DNA of 64,000 nt, taken from positions 1 to 64,000 of the forward strand of contig CANSAE010000003.1 in the NCBI GenBank assembly GCA_947644595.1, read 5' to 3'. A program made the position numbers and the translations under genes. The notes beneath the pieces were generated by a model. That model was not told where the DNA came from and did no database searches. It saw nothing but the letters and a program-made list of their open reading frames with translations. Shown piece after piece: positions 33,713 through 42,729 of the stretch. Every line of letters starts with the position of its first letter. Within the stretch, counting starts at the first letter, position 1. The stretch comes from an uncultured Clostridia bacterium (GTDB lineage Bacteria; Bacillota; Clostridia; Oscillospirales; Oscillospiraceae).

Positions 33713-34594
33713 GTGCGTGAGGACGTGGAATTTATCATCATCTCCGGCCTGTCCGGCGCGGGCAAGAGCCGGGCGGCCGCGGCGCTGGAAGATATGGGCG
33801 TGTACTGTGTGGACAACATGCCTGTGGAGTTGTTGCCCCAGCTGGCGGAGATTTTCCTGAACATGCAGGAGAAATACCAGCGGGTAGCGCTGGTGACGGA
33901 CATCCGAGCCTGGGGCGGGGCGAATGAACTGTTGTTCGCCCTGGACGAGCTGCGCAGCCAGGGCATTGTGTTCCGCATTTTGTTTTTGTACGCGGATATG
34001 CCCACCCTCATCAAGCGCTATAAGGAGACCCGCCGCCGCCATCCGCTGGAAACGGATACGGTGTCCCTGGAAGCGGCCATCCGCCGGGAGACGCACATTC
34101 TCGAGCCCATCCGGATGCAGGCCCAGGACGTCATCAACACCTCGGGCCTGACCATCGGGCAGCTCAAGGAGAAGATCGGAGACATTTTCAACATGGAAGT
34201 GACCCGGCACATCACCGTAAACGTGATTTCCTTCGGCTTTAAATACGGGGTCCCCATCGAGTCGGACCTGGTGTTCGACGTGCGCTTTTTGCCCAACCCC
34301 TATTATGAGGAGGACCTGCGCCATAAAACGGGCCTGGATGACCCGGTGTTCGATTATGTGTTCCGCTCGGGCAAGGCGGCGGAATTTCTGGAAAAGCTGC
34401 TGGACCTGCTGCTGTTCACCCTGCCTATGTATGAAAAGGAGGGCAAATATTCCCTCACCGTGGCCATCGGCTGCACCGGCGGTCACCACCGCAGCGTGTC
34501 CATTGCCCGGGCCCTGGCGGAGCAATTGAAGCAGCGAGACATCCCGGTACGCATTGAGCACCGCAACATCGACGGCGATACGAAAGTAAGATAA
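33713..34594 (+). CDS. rapZ: RNase adapter/nucleotide-binding protein RapZ (YvcJ)
   Basis: RapZ is a P-loop protein that in enterobacteria guides RNase E to glmZ; in Firmicutes its role is less clear. Walker A is ISGLSGAGKSRAAAALED (residues 9-26), then YCVDNMPVELLPQ and the C-terminal sensor part FGFKYGVP..DVRFLPNPYY and AIGCTGGHHRSVSIA. The start is taken as GTG 33713, without a strong ribosome site, so a few residues are uncertain. It is the third gene of the hprK operon. Confidence 0.93.
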   Translation: MREDVEFIIISGLSGAGKSRAAAALEDMGVYCVDNMPVELLPQLAEIFLNMQEKYQRVALVTDIRAWGGANELLFALDELRSQGIVFRILFLYADMPTLIKRYKETRRRHPLETDTVSLEAAIRRETHILEPIRMQAQDVINTSGLTIGQLKEKIGDIFNMEVTRHITVNVISFGFKYGVPIESDLVFDVRFLPNPYYEEDLRHKTGLDDPVFDYVFRSGKAAEFLEKLLDLLLFTLPMYEKEGKYSLTVAIGCTGGHHRSVSIARALAEQLKQRDIPVRIEHRNIDGDTKVR

Positions 34595-34627
34595 TTCGAT
34601 AGAACCCGCCCCGCGGATTCTATCGAA
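34595..34627 (+). repeat. Inverted repeat between rapZ and whiA
   Basis: TTCGATAGAA (34595-34604) and TTCTATCGAA (34618-34627) form a perfect 10-base hairpin just after rapZ. There is no T-run, so it may be a processing or partial stop signal. yvcK, which usually lies here, is absent. Confidence 0.6.
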
Positions 34628-34674
34628 CTGCCCCCATCTATATCCACCCCAATTTTGAACCGGAAGGTGATCGC

Positions 34675-35574
34675 ATGTCCTTTTCCTCCGACGTAAAAAC
34701 CGAATTATGCGCCGTTCCCGTCAGGGAGCGCCACTGCGCCGCAGCGGAGTGTTACGGGGCGCTGCTGTATTGCAACACCTTTACCCAGCGGGAGGTGAAG
34801 TTCGTCACCACCAGCCGGGAATTTTCCCAGCGCCTTGTAAAGCTGTTCCGCAAAGCCTTTTCCATGAACTTTGACCGGGTGTCCGACGGTGAGGCGGGGA
34901 CAAAAAGCATCCTCGCCGTCACAAGTCCGGACAAGCTACGCTGTATTTTCGAAGCCTTCGGCGCCGATGTAGAGACCGCCGTGACCCACCACATCAACCT
35001 GGGTGTACTGGAAGGGGACTGCTGTAAAGTGAGCTTTCTTCGGGGGGCGTTTCTGGCGGGGGGCAGCGTCACCGCGCCGGACAAGCGCTTCCATTTGGAA
35101 CTGGTGACGGGCCATTATAATGTGAGCCGGGAGTGCTACAGCCTCCTGCTGGAACTGGGCTTTTCTCCCCGGGAGAGCAGCCGGAACGGCAACAATATGA
35201 TTTATTTCAAACAGGCGGACACCATTTCCGACCTGCTGACCACTCTGGGCGCCTCCACGGCGGGCATGGAAGTCATTGCGGCGAAGATCGAAAAATCCAT
35301 GAGCAACACAGTCAACCGTAAGCTCAACTGCGACTTTGCCAACGCGGACAAGGTGGTGGCTGCCGCCCAGGAGCAGTTGAACGCCATCAAAAAAGTAGAT
35401 AAGGTTCTGGGCCTGACGGAACTGGCCGAGACCTTGCAGCAGGCGGCCTTCCTGCGCATTGCCAACCCGGAAGCGAGCCTGGCAGACCTGGCCTTGCTGT
35501 CCGACCCACCCGTGACCAAAAGCTGCTTGAATCATCGATTGAAAAAACTGATGACCATGGCGAAAACATTATAG
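34675..35574 (+). CDS. whiA: DNA-binding protein WhiA
   Basis: WhiA is linked to cell division and, in actinomycetes, sporulation. It has two LAGLIDADG-like halves at the N-terminus (FLRGAFLAGGSVTAPDKRFHLEL) and a C-terminal helix-turn-helix (NPEASLADLALLSDPPVTKSCLNHRLKKL). The 299 residues are typical. It follows rapZ with 80 bases between, where many Firmicutes carry yvcK. GGAAGGTG precedes ATG 34675. Confidence 0.95.
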   Translation: MSFSSDVKTELCAVPVRERHCAAAECYGALLYCNTFTQREVKFVTTSREFSQRLVKLFRKAFSMNFDRVSDGEAGTKSILAVTSPDKLRCIFEAFGADVETAVTHHINLGVLEGDCCKVSFLRGAFLAGGSVTAPDKRFHLELVTGHYNVSRECYSLLLELGFSPRESSRNGNNMIYFKQADTISDLLTTLGASTAGMEVIAAKIEKSMSNTVNRKLNCDFANADKVVAAAQEQLNAIKKVDKVLGLTELAETLQQAAFLRIANPEASLADLALLSDPPVTKSCLNHRLKKLMTMAKTL

Positions 35575-35597
35575 CAAACCACACCGAGGTGATTTCC

Positions 35598-36086
35598 GTG
35601 AAAGAATACATATTCCACAGCCGCCTGTCCGTTTGGGAAATCGAAAGAAGGCTGCGGCAAGCCCAGCGTGACCCGCTGGAAGCCGGATTGACAGAAGTGA
35701 ACGTAACATCAGAATGTGGCTTCTACTTACGGCTTTGCGGGAGTGCCCATGCGGAAGTCGGTTCGCGTAACGGGATCCGCGCGGTTGCAGACACTGTCTT
35801 TTATGGCACCGTCGGCCAAATCGAGACCGGGAGCCGCATCACCGGATATTTTTCAACCTCGAAGCAAAACAAGCGTTCTACGCAAATTCCCCTGCTGGTC
35901 ATCGGCGCTCTTTACGCGTGGTTCATGTTACATAACCGTGGGACGGCGGACCTGTGGTTTTTCGTCTCTCTTTTGCCGATCCTGGTTTTATACGTTGTAT
36001 TTTATCTCAGCGACAACCTGATTTTGAATAAAGACCAGAAAAAACGCATCATCGCGTTCATCGAAGAGCGCTTATTGCACCCATAG
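35598..36086 (+). CDS. Hypothetical membrane protein with two C-terminal helices
   Basis: A 162-residue protein I do not recognise. About 95 polar residues are followed by two membrane segments (IPLLVIGALYAWFMLH and LWFFVSLLPILVLYVVFYLS) and a basic tail. The GTG 35598 start has GAGGTGA six bases upstream; an earlier GTG at 35589 is part of that site. Codon use is less GC-rich than its neighbours. It sits between whiA and dnaE and is followed by repeat A. Confidence 0.65.
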   Translation: MKEYIFHSRLSVWEIERRLRQAQRDPLEAGLTEVNVTSECGFYLRLCGSAHAEVGSRNGIRAVADTVFYGTVGQIETGSRITGYFSTSKQNKRSTQIPLLVIGALYAWFMLHNRGTADLWFFVSLLPILVLYVVFYLSDNLILNKDQKKRIIAFIEERLLHP

Positions 36087-36089
36087 CAA

Positions 36090-36240
36090 AACTGACTGTA
36101 CTAAGACTTCCGAGGAATTCCAAAGGGCGGTAGCTCTTTGGTCGTTTCAAGGGGGTCTGGGGGGAAAACGAAATCCCCCCAGCGCTTTTCTTTGGGATCG
36201 GAAACCCGTTTCTTTTCGCGCGAAAAGAAATGGGTTTGCA
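36090..36240 (+). repeat. Dispersed 151-base repeat A, copy 2
   Basis: Same length and orientation as 23411-23561, with few differences, mostly in the first 45 bases. It ends 31 bases before the dnaE start, so it forms most of the dnaE upstream region. Confidence 0.85.
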
Positions 36241-36271
36241 AAAACATATTCATTCTCACGAGGTACACACC

Positions 36272-39200
36272 ATGTCATTCACCCATTTACACATTCACAG
36301 CGAATATTCCCTTCTGGACGGCGCGTGCCGCATTCCGGAGCTGGTGGCCCGGGCCAAGGAACTGGGCCAGACTGCCCTGGCCGTCACGGACCACGGGGTG
36401 ATGTACGGCGCAGTGGCGTTTTTCAAGGAGTGCCAAGCTCAGGGCGTCAAGCCCATCATCGGCTGCGAGGTATATGTTGCCCCCCGGAATATGACGGACC
36501 GGGTCTACGGCGTGGACAACGCCTACACACACCTGATTTTGCTGTGCAAAAACGAGATAGGCTACCGCAATTTGTGCCACATCGTGAGCATGGCCTTCAC
36601 CGAAGGCTTTTACATCAAGCCCCGCACAGATTGGGCCGCCGTCGAAGCCCACGCCGAGGGCCTCATCTGCCTGTCCGGCTGCCTACAGGGCGACATCCCC
36701 CAAAAACTCATCCACGACCAATACGACGCAGCCAAGGAAAAAGCCCTGCGACTGCAAACAGTGTTCGGCTCGGGGAATTTTTATCTGGAACTTCAGGACC
36801 ACGGCATCGAAAACGAGAGGATAGCCGCCCGGGGCCTGCTGCGCATCCATGAGGAAACGGGCATCCCCATCGTGGCCACCAATGACGCCCATTACGTGCA
36901 GAAAGAGGACTGGTACTATCAGGACGTACTGCTGTGTATCCAGACGGGTAAGTCTGTGAACGATGCCGACCGCATGCGCATGGGCACCCGGGAGCTGTAC
37001 CTGAAATCCGAGGCGGAGATGGCGGTGCTGTTCCCGGACTGGCCGGAGGCCATTGAGAACACCCAGAAAATCGCGGACGCCTGCAATTTTGAATTTGAAT
37101 TCGGCCACTACCATCTGCCGGAATTTCCCCTGCCCGAAGGGGAGAGGGATTCCCTTGCCTACCTCACCAAGCTGTGCGAACGGGGCTTTGCCCGGCGGTA
37201 CGGGGAGAACCCGGAAGCCCGAAAGCAGCTTGATTATGAATTAGGTGTCATCACGGACATGGGCTTTGTGGACTACTTCCTGATTGTCCAGGACTACGTA
37301 AACTTCGCGAAATCCGCGGGTATCCCCGTGGGCCCCGGACGCGGCAGCGCGGCGGGCAGCGTAGTGTCCTACTGTCTGGGCATCACGGATGTGGACCCTA
37401 TGAAATACAGCCTGTATTTCGAGCGCTTTTTGAACCCGGAGCGGGTGTCCATGCCGGATATTGATATGGACTTCTGTGTCAACCGCCGGGGCGAGGTCAT
37501 GGAGTACATCCGCCGGAAGTACAACGATGACCATGTGGCCCAAATCGTCACCTTCGGTACTCTGGCAGCGAAAGCGGCCATCAAGGACACGGGCCGGGCC
37601 CTTTCCATCAGCTACACGGAAACGGACGCGGTGTCCAAGACCATTCCTTGGGCGCCGAATATCACCATCGACGAGGCCATGCAGGTGTCCAAGCAGCTGC
37701 GGGAGATGTACAACGGCGACGAGACCCTGAAAAACCTCATCGATACGGCCCGGAAGCTGGAAGGAATGCCCCGCCACGCCTCCACCCACGCCGCCGGCGT
37801 GGTCATCACGGGAAAACCCGTATACGAATACGTCCCCCTGGCGAAAAACGATGATATCACCGTCTGCCAGTACCCCATGACCACCCTGGAAGAGCTGGGA
37901 CTTTTGAAAATGGATATCCTGGGCCTGCGGAACCTGACGATTTTGGACGATGCGGTGAAGCTGGTGCAGAAAACGGATCCGGACTTTTCCATCGAGACTG
38001 TCCCGGAGGACGACAAAGCCACCTATGATATGCTCTCCGCCGGCAAGACCTCCGGCGTGTTCCAGCTGGAATCCGCGGGCATGACGGGGGTGTGCACGGG
38101 CCTGCGTCCTAAGAGCATTGAGGATATCTGCGCCATCATCGCCCTGTACCGCCCCGGCCCCATGGATTCTATCCCCCGTTTTTTGCAGTGCAGCGCCCAC
38201 CCGGAGCAGGTGGAGTACCTGCACCCCAGCCTGCGCTCCATTCTGGACGTGACCTACGGCTGCATCGTTTACCAGGAGCAGGTCATTCAAATCTTCCAGC
38301 AGCTGGCGGGCTTTTCCCTGGGCCAGGCGGACCTGATTCGCCGGGCCATGAGCAAGAAAAAGGAAAAAGAGATTAAAAAAGAGCGGGAAGCCTTCCTCCA
38401 CGGCGACCCGGCCCGGAACATCGCGGGCTGTGTGGCCAATGGCGTGCCGGAACACATTGCCAACGCCATCTACGACCAGATTCTGGATTTTGCCAGCTAC
38501 GCGTTCAATAAGGCTCACTCTGTGTCCTACGCCATCGTGGCCTACCGAACGGCGTATATGAAATGCCACTACCCGCAGCAGTATATGGCGGCGCTTTTGA
38601 CCTCCGTGCTGGATAACGCCACCAAGGTGGCGGAGTACATCGCCGACTGTAAGGAAATGAACATCCGCCTGCTGTCTCCGGACGTAAACAGCTCCAACGC
38701 GGACTTCACCGTGGACGGCAAAGACATCCGCTTCGGCCTGGTGGCCATCAAAGGCATCGGCTGGGGCCTCATTGAGCAGCTCACGGCGGAGCGGGAGAAA
38801 AACGGTCCCTTCCGCAGCCTGGAGGACTTCTGCGCCCGGATGAGCGGCCGGGATCTGAACAAGCGTGCGGTGGAAAATCTCATCCGTGCCGGTGCCTTTG
38901 ACAGCATGGGGCATAAGCGCAAGCAGCTGCTCATGATGTGCGGCAAAGTGCTGGATGACATACAGTCCGCCAGCCGTAGCAATATCGACGGGCAGATGGA
39001 CCTGTTCGGCGGCTTCGGCGGGGAGAACGCGGCCCCGGTGATGGAAAAATACGCCCTGCCGGAGGTGGAGGAATTCACCCGCCAGGAGCTCATGGCCATG
39101 GAGCGGGAGACCACGGGCCTGTACTTGTCCGGCCACCCCATGGACGAGTACCGGGAGCAGACCCGGAAAGCCGGGGCAATGCCCATCGGCAGCATCGTCA

Positions 39201-39748
39201 GCGACTTCCAAAATGAGGGAGGCCCCCGGCGGTATGCCGACGGACAGGCTGTCACCATCGCCGGCGTGGTGGCCTCCAGCCGTACCCGCACCACAAAGAA
39301 AAACACCCTCATGTCCTACATCAATCTGGAGGACGACACCGGTTCCATTGAGCTGATGGCCTTCCAGCGGGCACTGGACGCTGGCGGCGGCTACATCAAG
39401 GACAACGCCCCTCTCATCATCCGGGGCAAGATTTCCGTCCGGGACGAAAAAGATCCCCAGATCATGGTGGACGAGATCCACCCCATCACCGATGCCGTGC
39501 CGACGGAACCACCGAAGCCAGCCCGGGAACAGAAGGCCCGGCGGTTGGACGTGCTGAATCTTACCAGCACCGACACTGCCACCCGCAGACGACTGGAACT
39601 GTTAGTCAATATGTTTCCGGGGGATGACAAGATCGTGTTGAATTTCCCGGACGTGCAAAAACGCTTAAAAGGCCAATGCCTGATTCATCCTGCACTGGTG
39701 GAAGAATTACAAGAGCTCTTCGGGGAGGAAAACGTGGTGGTGCGTTGA
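36272..39748 (+). CDS. dnaE: DNA polymerase III subunit alpha
   Basis: DnaE is a C-family replicative polymerase. The order is a PHP domain (FTHLHIHSEYSLLDGACRI), the polymerase core with GPGRGSAAGSVVSYCLGITDVDP and PDIDMDFC, a helix-hairpin-helix region (LVAIKGIGWGLI), and a late OB domain (VTIAGVVASSRTRTTKKNTLMSYINLED). Its 1158 residues fit DnaE1. ATG 36272 is chosen with GAGGT before it; the in-frame Met at 36230 lies in repeat A. Confidence 0.97.
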   Translation: MSFTHLHIHSEYSLLDGACRIPELVARAKELGQTALAVTDHGVMYGAVAFFKECQAQGVKPIIGCEVYVAPRNMTDRVYGVDNAYTHLILLCKNEIGYRNLCHIVSMAFTEGFYIKPRTDWAAVEAHAEGLICLSGCLQGDIPQKLIHDQYDAAKEKALRLQTVFGSGNFYLELQDHGIENERIAARGLLRIHEETGIPIVATNDAHYVQKEDWYYQDVLLCIQTGKSVNDADRMRMGTRELYLKSEAEMAVLFPDWPEAIENTQKIADACNFEFEFGHYHLPEFPLPEGERDSLAYLTKLCERGFARRYGENPEARKQLDYELGVITDMGFVDYFLIVQDYVNFAKSAGIPVGPGRGSAAGSVVSYCLGITDVDPMKYSLYFERFLNPERVSMPDIDMDFCVNRRGEVMEYIRRKYNDDHVAQIVTFGTLAAKAAIKDTGRALSISYTETDAVSKTIPWAPNITIDEAMQVSKQLREMYNGDETLKNLIDTARKLEGMPRHASTHAAGVVITGKPVYEYVPLAKNDDITVCQYPMTTLEELGLLKMDILGLRNLTILDDAVKLVQKTDPDFSIETVPEDDKATYDMLSAGKTSGVFQLESAGMTGVCTGLRPKSIEDICAIIALYRPGPMDSIPRFLQCSAHPEQVEYLHPSLRSILDVTYGCIVYQEQVIQIFQQLAGFSLGQADLIRRAMSKKKEKEIKKEREAFLHGDPARNIAGCVANGVPEHIANAIYDQILDFASYAFNKAHSVSYAIVAYRTAYMKCHYPQQYMAALLTSVLDNATKVAEYIADCKEMNIRLLSPDVNSSNADFTVDGKDIRFGLVAIKGIGWGLIEQLTAEREKNGPFRSLEDFCARMSGRDLNKRAVENLIRAGAFDSMGHKRKQLLMMCGKVLDDIQSASRSNIDGQMDLFGGFGGENAAPVMEKYALPEVEEFTRQELMAMERETTGLYLSGHPMDEYREQTRKAGAMPIGSIVSDFQNEGGPRRYADGQAVTIAGVVASSRTRTTKKNTLMSYINLEDDTGSIELMAFQRALDAGGGYIKDNAPLIIRGKISVRDEKDPQIMVDEIHPITDAVPTEPPKPAREQKARRLDVLNLTSTDTATRRRLELLVNMFPGDDKIVLNFPDVQKRLKGQCLIHPALVEELQELFGEENVVVR

Positions 39749-39753
39749 CGGAT

Positions 39754-39782
39754 TTGACAATTCCCCACCCCCGTGCTATACT
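39754..39782 (+). promoter_or_regulatory. Promoter of the CNNM genes
   Basis: TTGACA (39754-39759), 17-base spacer, TATACT (39777-39782). It starts six bases after the dnaE stop and implies a leader of about 205 bases. Confidence 0.85.
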
Positions 39783-39794
39783 ACTTACCAATTT

Positions 39795-39990
39795 ATTGAA
39801 ATTCCCGGCTTCGCAGAATTCACGGCGAAGGCCGTGAATAGAATATAATCTGTTTTCTGCGCGGCTCCGCCGTGCAAAAAAACACTTCTCGGCCAGCAAG
39901 CGTGCGCCAACGGCGTGCGCGCAGTCGGCCGCAAAACTTTGGCAGAAAACGCATCGCGTTTTCGCCAGTATCTTAAAGGAGCGTGTTATT
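39795..39990 (+). other. Long hairpin-rich leader of the CNNM genes
   Basis: Hairpins visible are TTCACGGC..GCCGTGAA, GCACGGCGG-type pairing around CGCGGCTCCGCCGTG, GCGTGCGCC..GGCGTGCGC, and GAAAACGC..GCGTTTTC. There is no terminator T-run and no class signature that I know. Parts (CAAAAAAACACTTCTC) resemble intergenic sequence at 52060 and 60320, so it may contain a dispersed repeat. A metal-sensing function is only a guess from the downstream genes. Confidence 0.4.
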
Positions 39991-39995
39991 TCCTC

Positions 39996-41264
39996 ATGGA
40001 GGATGGCAGTCGATTATCATGGATCATCATATTGGTGCTGTTTTTGTTCGCCGCGTACTTTGCGGTGGCGGAAACAGCCTTTGCGTCCGTGAGTAAAGTG
40101 AAGATCAAAGCGGCAGTGGAACGGGGCGACCGAAAAGCAGAGAAGGCCATGGGTATTCTGGAGAATTTCGACCGCACGGTGACCACGGTCTTGATCGGTA
40201 CGAACATTGTGCATCTGGTCATTGCGTCTATGGTGACGGTGCTGGTCCAGCGTAAATGGGGCATGGCCGCGGTCACGGCGGGCACCCTGGTCACCACCAT
40301 CGCAGTGTTTTTCATTGGAGAAATGCTCCCCAAAAGCATCGCGAAACGGTACAGCGAGCGGTTGGCACTGGCCACCGCCGGATCGCTGGGCTTTTTCATA
40401 CGCATTTTTTCTCCCATTTCCTTTGTCCTGACGAAGATCGGCCAGGGGCTGGCGTCCCTGTCCGGCAAAGAGGAGGAAGTCTCCGTCACGGAGGAGGAAC
40501 TGTACGACATCATCGAGGACATGACCGACGGCGGCGCCCTGAACGAGGCCCAGGGAGAGCTCATCAGCTCCGCCTTGGAGTTCGGGGACATCACCGTGGA
40601 CAGCATCCTCACGGCCCGGGTGGATATGGAAGCCATCGACGTGAAGTCCACGCCGGAGGAGATCGTGCAGTACCTGAAAGACCACCGCCACAGCCGGTAC
40701 CCGGTGTATGAGGGGACCACGGACCACATCATTGGCACCCTGCAATTGCGGAAATACCTGAAGACCTACCGGAAAAACAGGAACCCCGACCTACGCAGCC
40801 TGCTGGATGAACCCTTTTTCATCCATTACAGCATGAGCGTGGCAGGCCTGGTGGAGGATATCAGCGCCAAGAAGTTGTCCATGGCCATCGTGCTGGACGA
40901 TTTCGGTGGCACCCGAGGCATCGTTACCGTGGAGGATGTGCTGGAAGAACTGGTGGGCGAGATTTGGGACGAGGAAGACATCGTCATCGAGGAATTTATT
41001 GACCGGGGCCAGGGTCGGTATCTGGCCAGCGCAGACATGACTGTGGGAGAGATTTTCCAACGTATGGACTACGAGCCGGAAAAAGAGGACGAGGAACTGG
41101 AATACAAGCGCGCCAGCGAATGGGCCTTCGAGCAGTTCCGGCACGTGCCCGGCGTAGGCGAGACATTTACATACGAGGCACTCACCGTCCGGGTCACGCG
41201 GATGCGGCAGAACCGCATCGTGCAGCTGGCGCTGACGGCACCGGAAGGGGGTGCGGACGTATGA
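39996..41264 (+). CDS. CNNM/CBS-domain membrane protein (hemolysin C/CorC family), copy 1
   Basis: A 422-residue protein: DUF21/CNNM membrane domain (about residues 1-190, with four hydrophobic segments and GEMLPKSIAKR), a CBS pair (ILTARVDMEAIDV..RYPVYEG..GTLQLRKYL), and a C-terminal CorC_HlyC domain. CNNM proteins are linked to magnesium or cobalt efflux. The gene opens further upstream, but ATG 39996 with AAAGGAG before it is the likely start. Its stop overlaps copy 2 (ATGA). Confidence 0.92.
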   Translation: MEDGSRLSWIIILVLFLFAAYFAVAETAFASVSKVKIKAAVERGDRKAEKAMGILENFDRTVTTVLIGTNIVHLVIASMVTVLVQRKWGMAAVTAGTLVTTIAVFFIGEMLPKSIAKRYSERLALATAGSLGFFIRIFSPISFVLTKIGQGLASLSGKEEEVSVTEEELYDIIEDMTDGGALNEAQGELISSALEFGDITVDSILTARVDMEAIDVKSTPEEIVQYLKDHRHSRYPVYEGTTDHIIGTLQLRKYLKTYRKNRNPDLRSLLDEPFFIHYSMSVAGLVEDISAKKLSMAIVLDDFGGTRGIVTVEDVLEELVGEIWDEEDIVIEEFIDRGQGRYLASADMTVGEIFQRMDYEPEKEDEELEYKRASEWAFEQFRHVPGVGETFTYEALTVRVTRMRQNRIVQLALTAPEGGADV

Positions 41265-42517
41265 TTTCTCCCGCCTATTACGTAGCCATCGTGGTACTGG
41301 TGGCCCTGTCGGCCTTCTTTTCCGCGTCGGAAATGAGTTTTTCCTCGGTGAACCGCCTGCGCTTGGAAAACATGTCGGAGGACGGCGTGCGGGGCGCGAA
41401 AACCGCCCTGTACATCGTGGACCGGTTTGACGACGCCCTGTCCGCCATCCTCATCGGCAACAACCTGGTGAACATTGCCATGTCCTCTCTGAGCACCGTC
41501 ATGGCGATCCTCATCGCCGGGGAGGAGTGGACCTGGGCAGCCACGGCCATCACCACGGTGCTGGTCATCATCTTCGGCGAAACGGCGCCCAAGATCGTGG
41601 CAAAGAAAAACGCCAACCGTCTGGTACTGATCTTCTGCGCCCCCATCCGGGGCCTGACGGTGATTTTAAAGCCCGTCATCTGGATTATTGTGGGCACCAT
41701 CAATCTGCTCATGAAGCTCTTTCCCAAAGAGCCCGCCGCCATGGATGAGGACGAAGCCCATCAGGAGCTGCAGTCCATCATTGAAATGGCGGAGGATGAA
41801 AAAGTCCTGGACGAGGACCGGTCCGAGCTGGTCCAGGCGGCTCTGGAATTTGCGGACATCAAGGTCAGCGAGATCATGACCGCCCGGGTGGATATCGAGG
41901 CCATCGACATTGATGACGACTGGGAGGAGACTCTGGAATTCATTGAGACTGTGCCCTACTCCCGCCTACCGGTGTATGAAGACAGTATCGATACCGTCGT
42001 CGGCGTGCTGTACCTGAATAAGTTTTACCGCAATCTGGTGGATGAGGAGCGGTTGGACCTCCGTCCTCTGCTCAGCGCCCCGGTGTATTTGTACAAAACC
42101 ACCAAACTGCCGGATGCCCTGAACCAGCTCCGGGCGGCCAAGCAGCACCTGGCCGTGGTGACCGACGAATACGGCGGTACCCTGGGCGTGGTGACCATTG
42201 AGGACATTCTGGAGCAGCTTGTGGGCGAAATTTGGGACGAGACGGACATTGTGGAAAAGGACGAAGTCGTGGAACGCGCCGCCGGCGTATACGAGCTGGA
42301 CGGAGACATGCAGATGTCCGATTTCATTGAGCTTATGGACTGGCACGAAGATGACCTGGATGCGGAAAGCAGCACCGTAGGGGGCTGGACCACGGAGATG
42401 TACGGGGCCTTCCCCAAGGAAGGGGACGGCTTCACGTTCCTGAATGCGGAGCTGAAAGTTCTGGAGATGGATGGCCGCCGGGTGAGCCGCGTCATGGTGC
42501 AAAAGACGGAAAAATAA
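41261..42517 (+). CDS. CNNM/CBS-domain membrane protein (hemolysin C/CorC family), copy 2
   Basis: A 418-residue paralogue of the preceding gene with the same order: CNNM membrane domain (FSASEMSFSSVNRLRLEN, GETAPKIVAKKNANR), CBS pair (IMTARVDIEAIDI, SRLPVYEDSIDTVVGVLYLNKF) and CorC_HlyC domain (VTDEYGGTLGVVTIEDILEQLVGEIWDE). It begins inside the stop of copy 1. The two could form a heterodimer, since CNNM proteins work as dimers; this is inference. Confidence 0.92.
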   Translation: MISPAYYVAIVVLVALSAFFSASEMSFSSVNRLRLENMSEDGVRGAKTALYIVDRFDDALSAILIGNNLVNIAMSSLSTVMAILIAGEEWTWAATAITTVLVIIFGETAPKIVAKKNANRLVLIFCAPIRGLTVILKPVIWIIVGTINLLMKLFPKEPAAMDEDEAHQELQSIIEMAEDEKVLDEDRSELVQAALEFADIKVSEIMTARVDIEAIDIDDDWEETLEFIETVPYSRLPVYEDSIDTVVGVLYLNKFYRNLVDEERLDLRPLLSAPVYLYKTTKLPDALNQLRAAKQHLAVVTDEYGGTLGVVTIEDILEQLVGEIWDETDIVEKDEVVERAAGVYELDGDMQMSDFIELMDWHEDDLDAESSTVGGWTTEMYGAFPKEGDGFTFLNAELKVLEMDGRRVSRVMVQKTEK

Positions 42518-42531
42518 AGAACTGCATAAAA

Positions 42532-42567
42532 AACTGCCTGTGTTTTACGCACGGGCGGTTCTTTTTT
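42532..42567 (+). terminator. Terminator of the CNNM operon
   Basis: AACTGCCTGTG pairs with GCACGGGCGGTT (one mismatch), followed by CTTTTTT. Confidence 0.85.
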
Positions 42568-42599
42568 AGAATATTTGTCAATTTTTTATCAAAAAAGTA

Positions 42600-42628
42600 T
42601 TGACAAATCCGCCACGGAGTGATATTAT
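42600..42628 (+). promoter_or_regulatory. Promoter of Tad1-like gene 1
   Basis: TTGACA (42600-42605), 17-base spacer, TATTAT (42623-42628). This gives a leader of about 95 bases. Confidence 0.8.
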
Positions 42629-42729
42629 TTTAACAAAGATAGCCGCTGGCACTGCCAAGACGTCAGACAGGGCAGCGACCGTTCAGACGGACCTCCACCG
42701 GGGGCCGATATCAGAAGGGAGAATTTATT

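Noticed and set aside
37241..39481. 746-codon leftward frame antisense to dnaE
   Set aside because: Same reason; dnaE is continuous and motif-complete.
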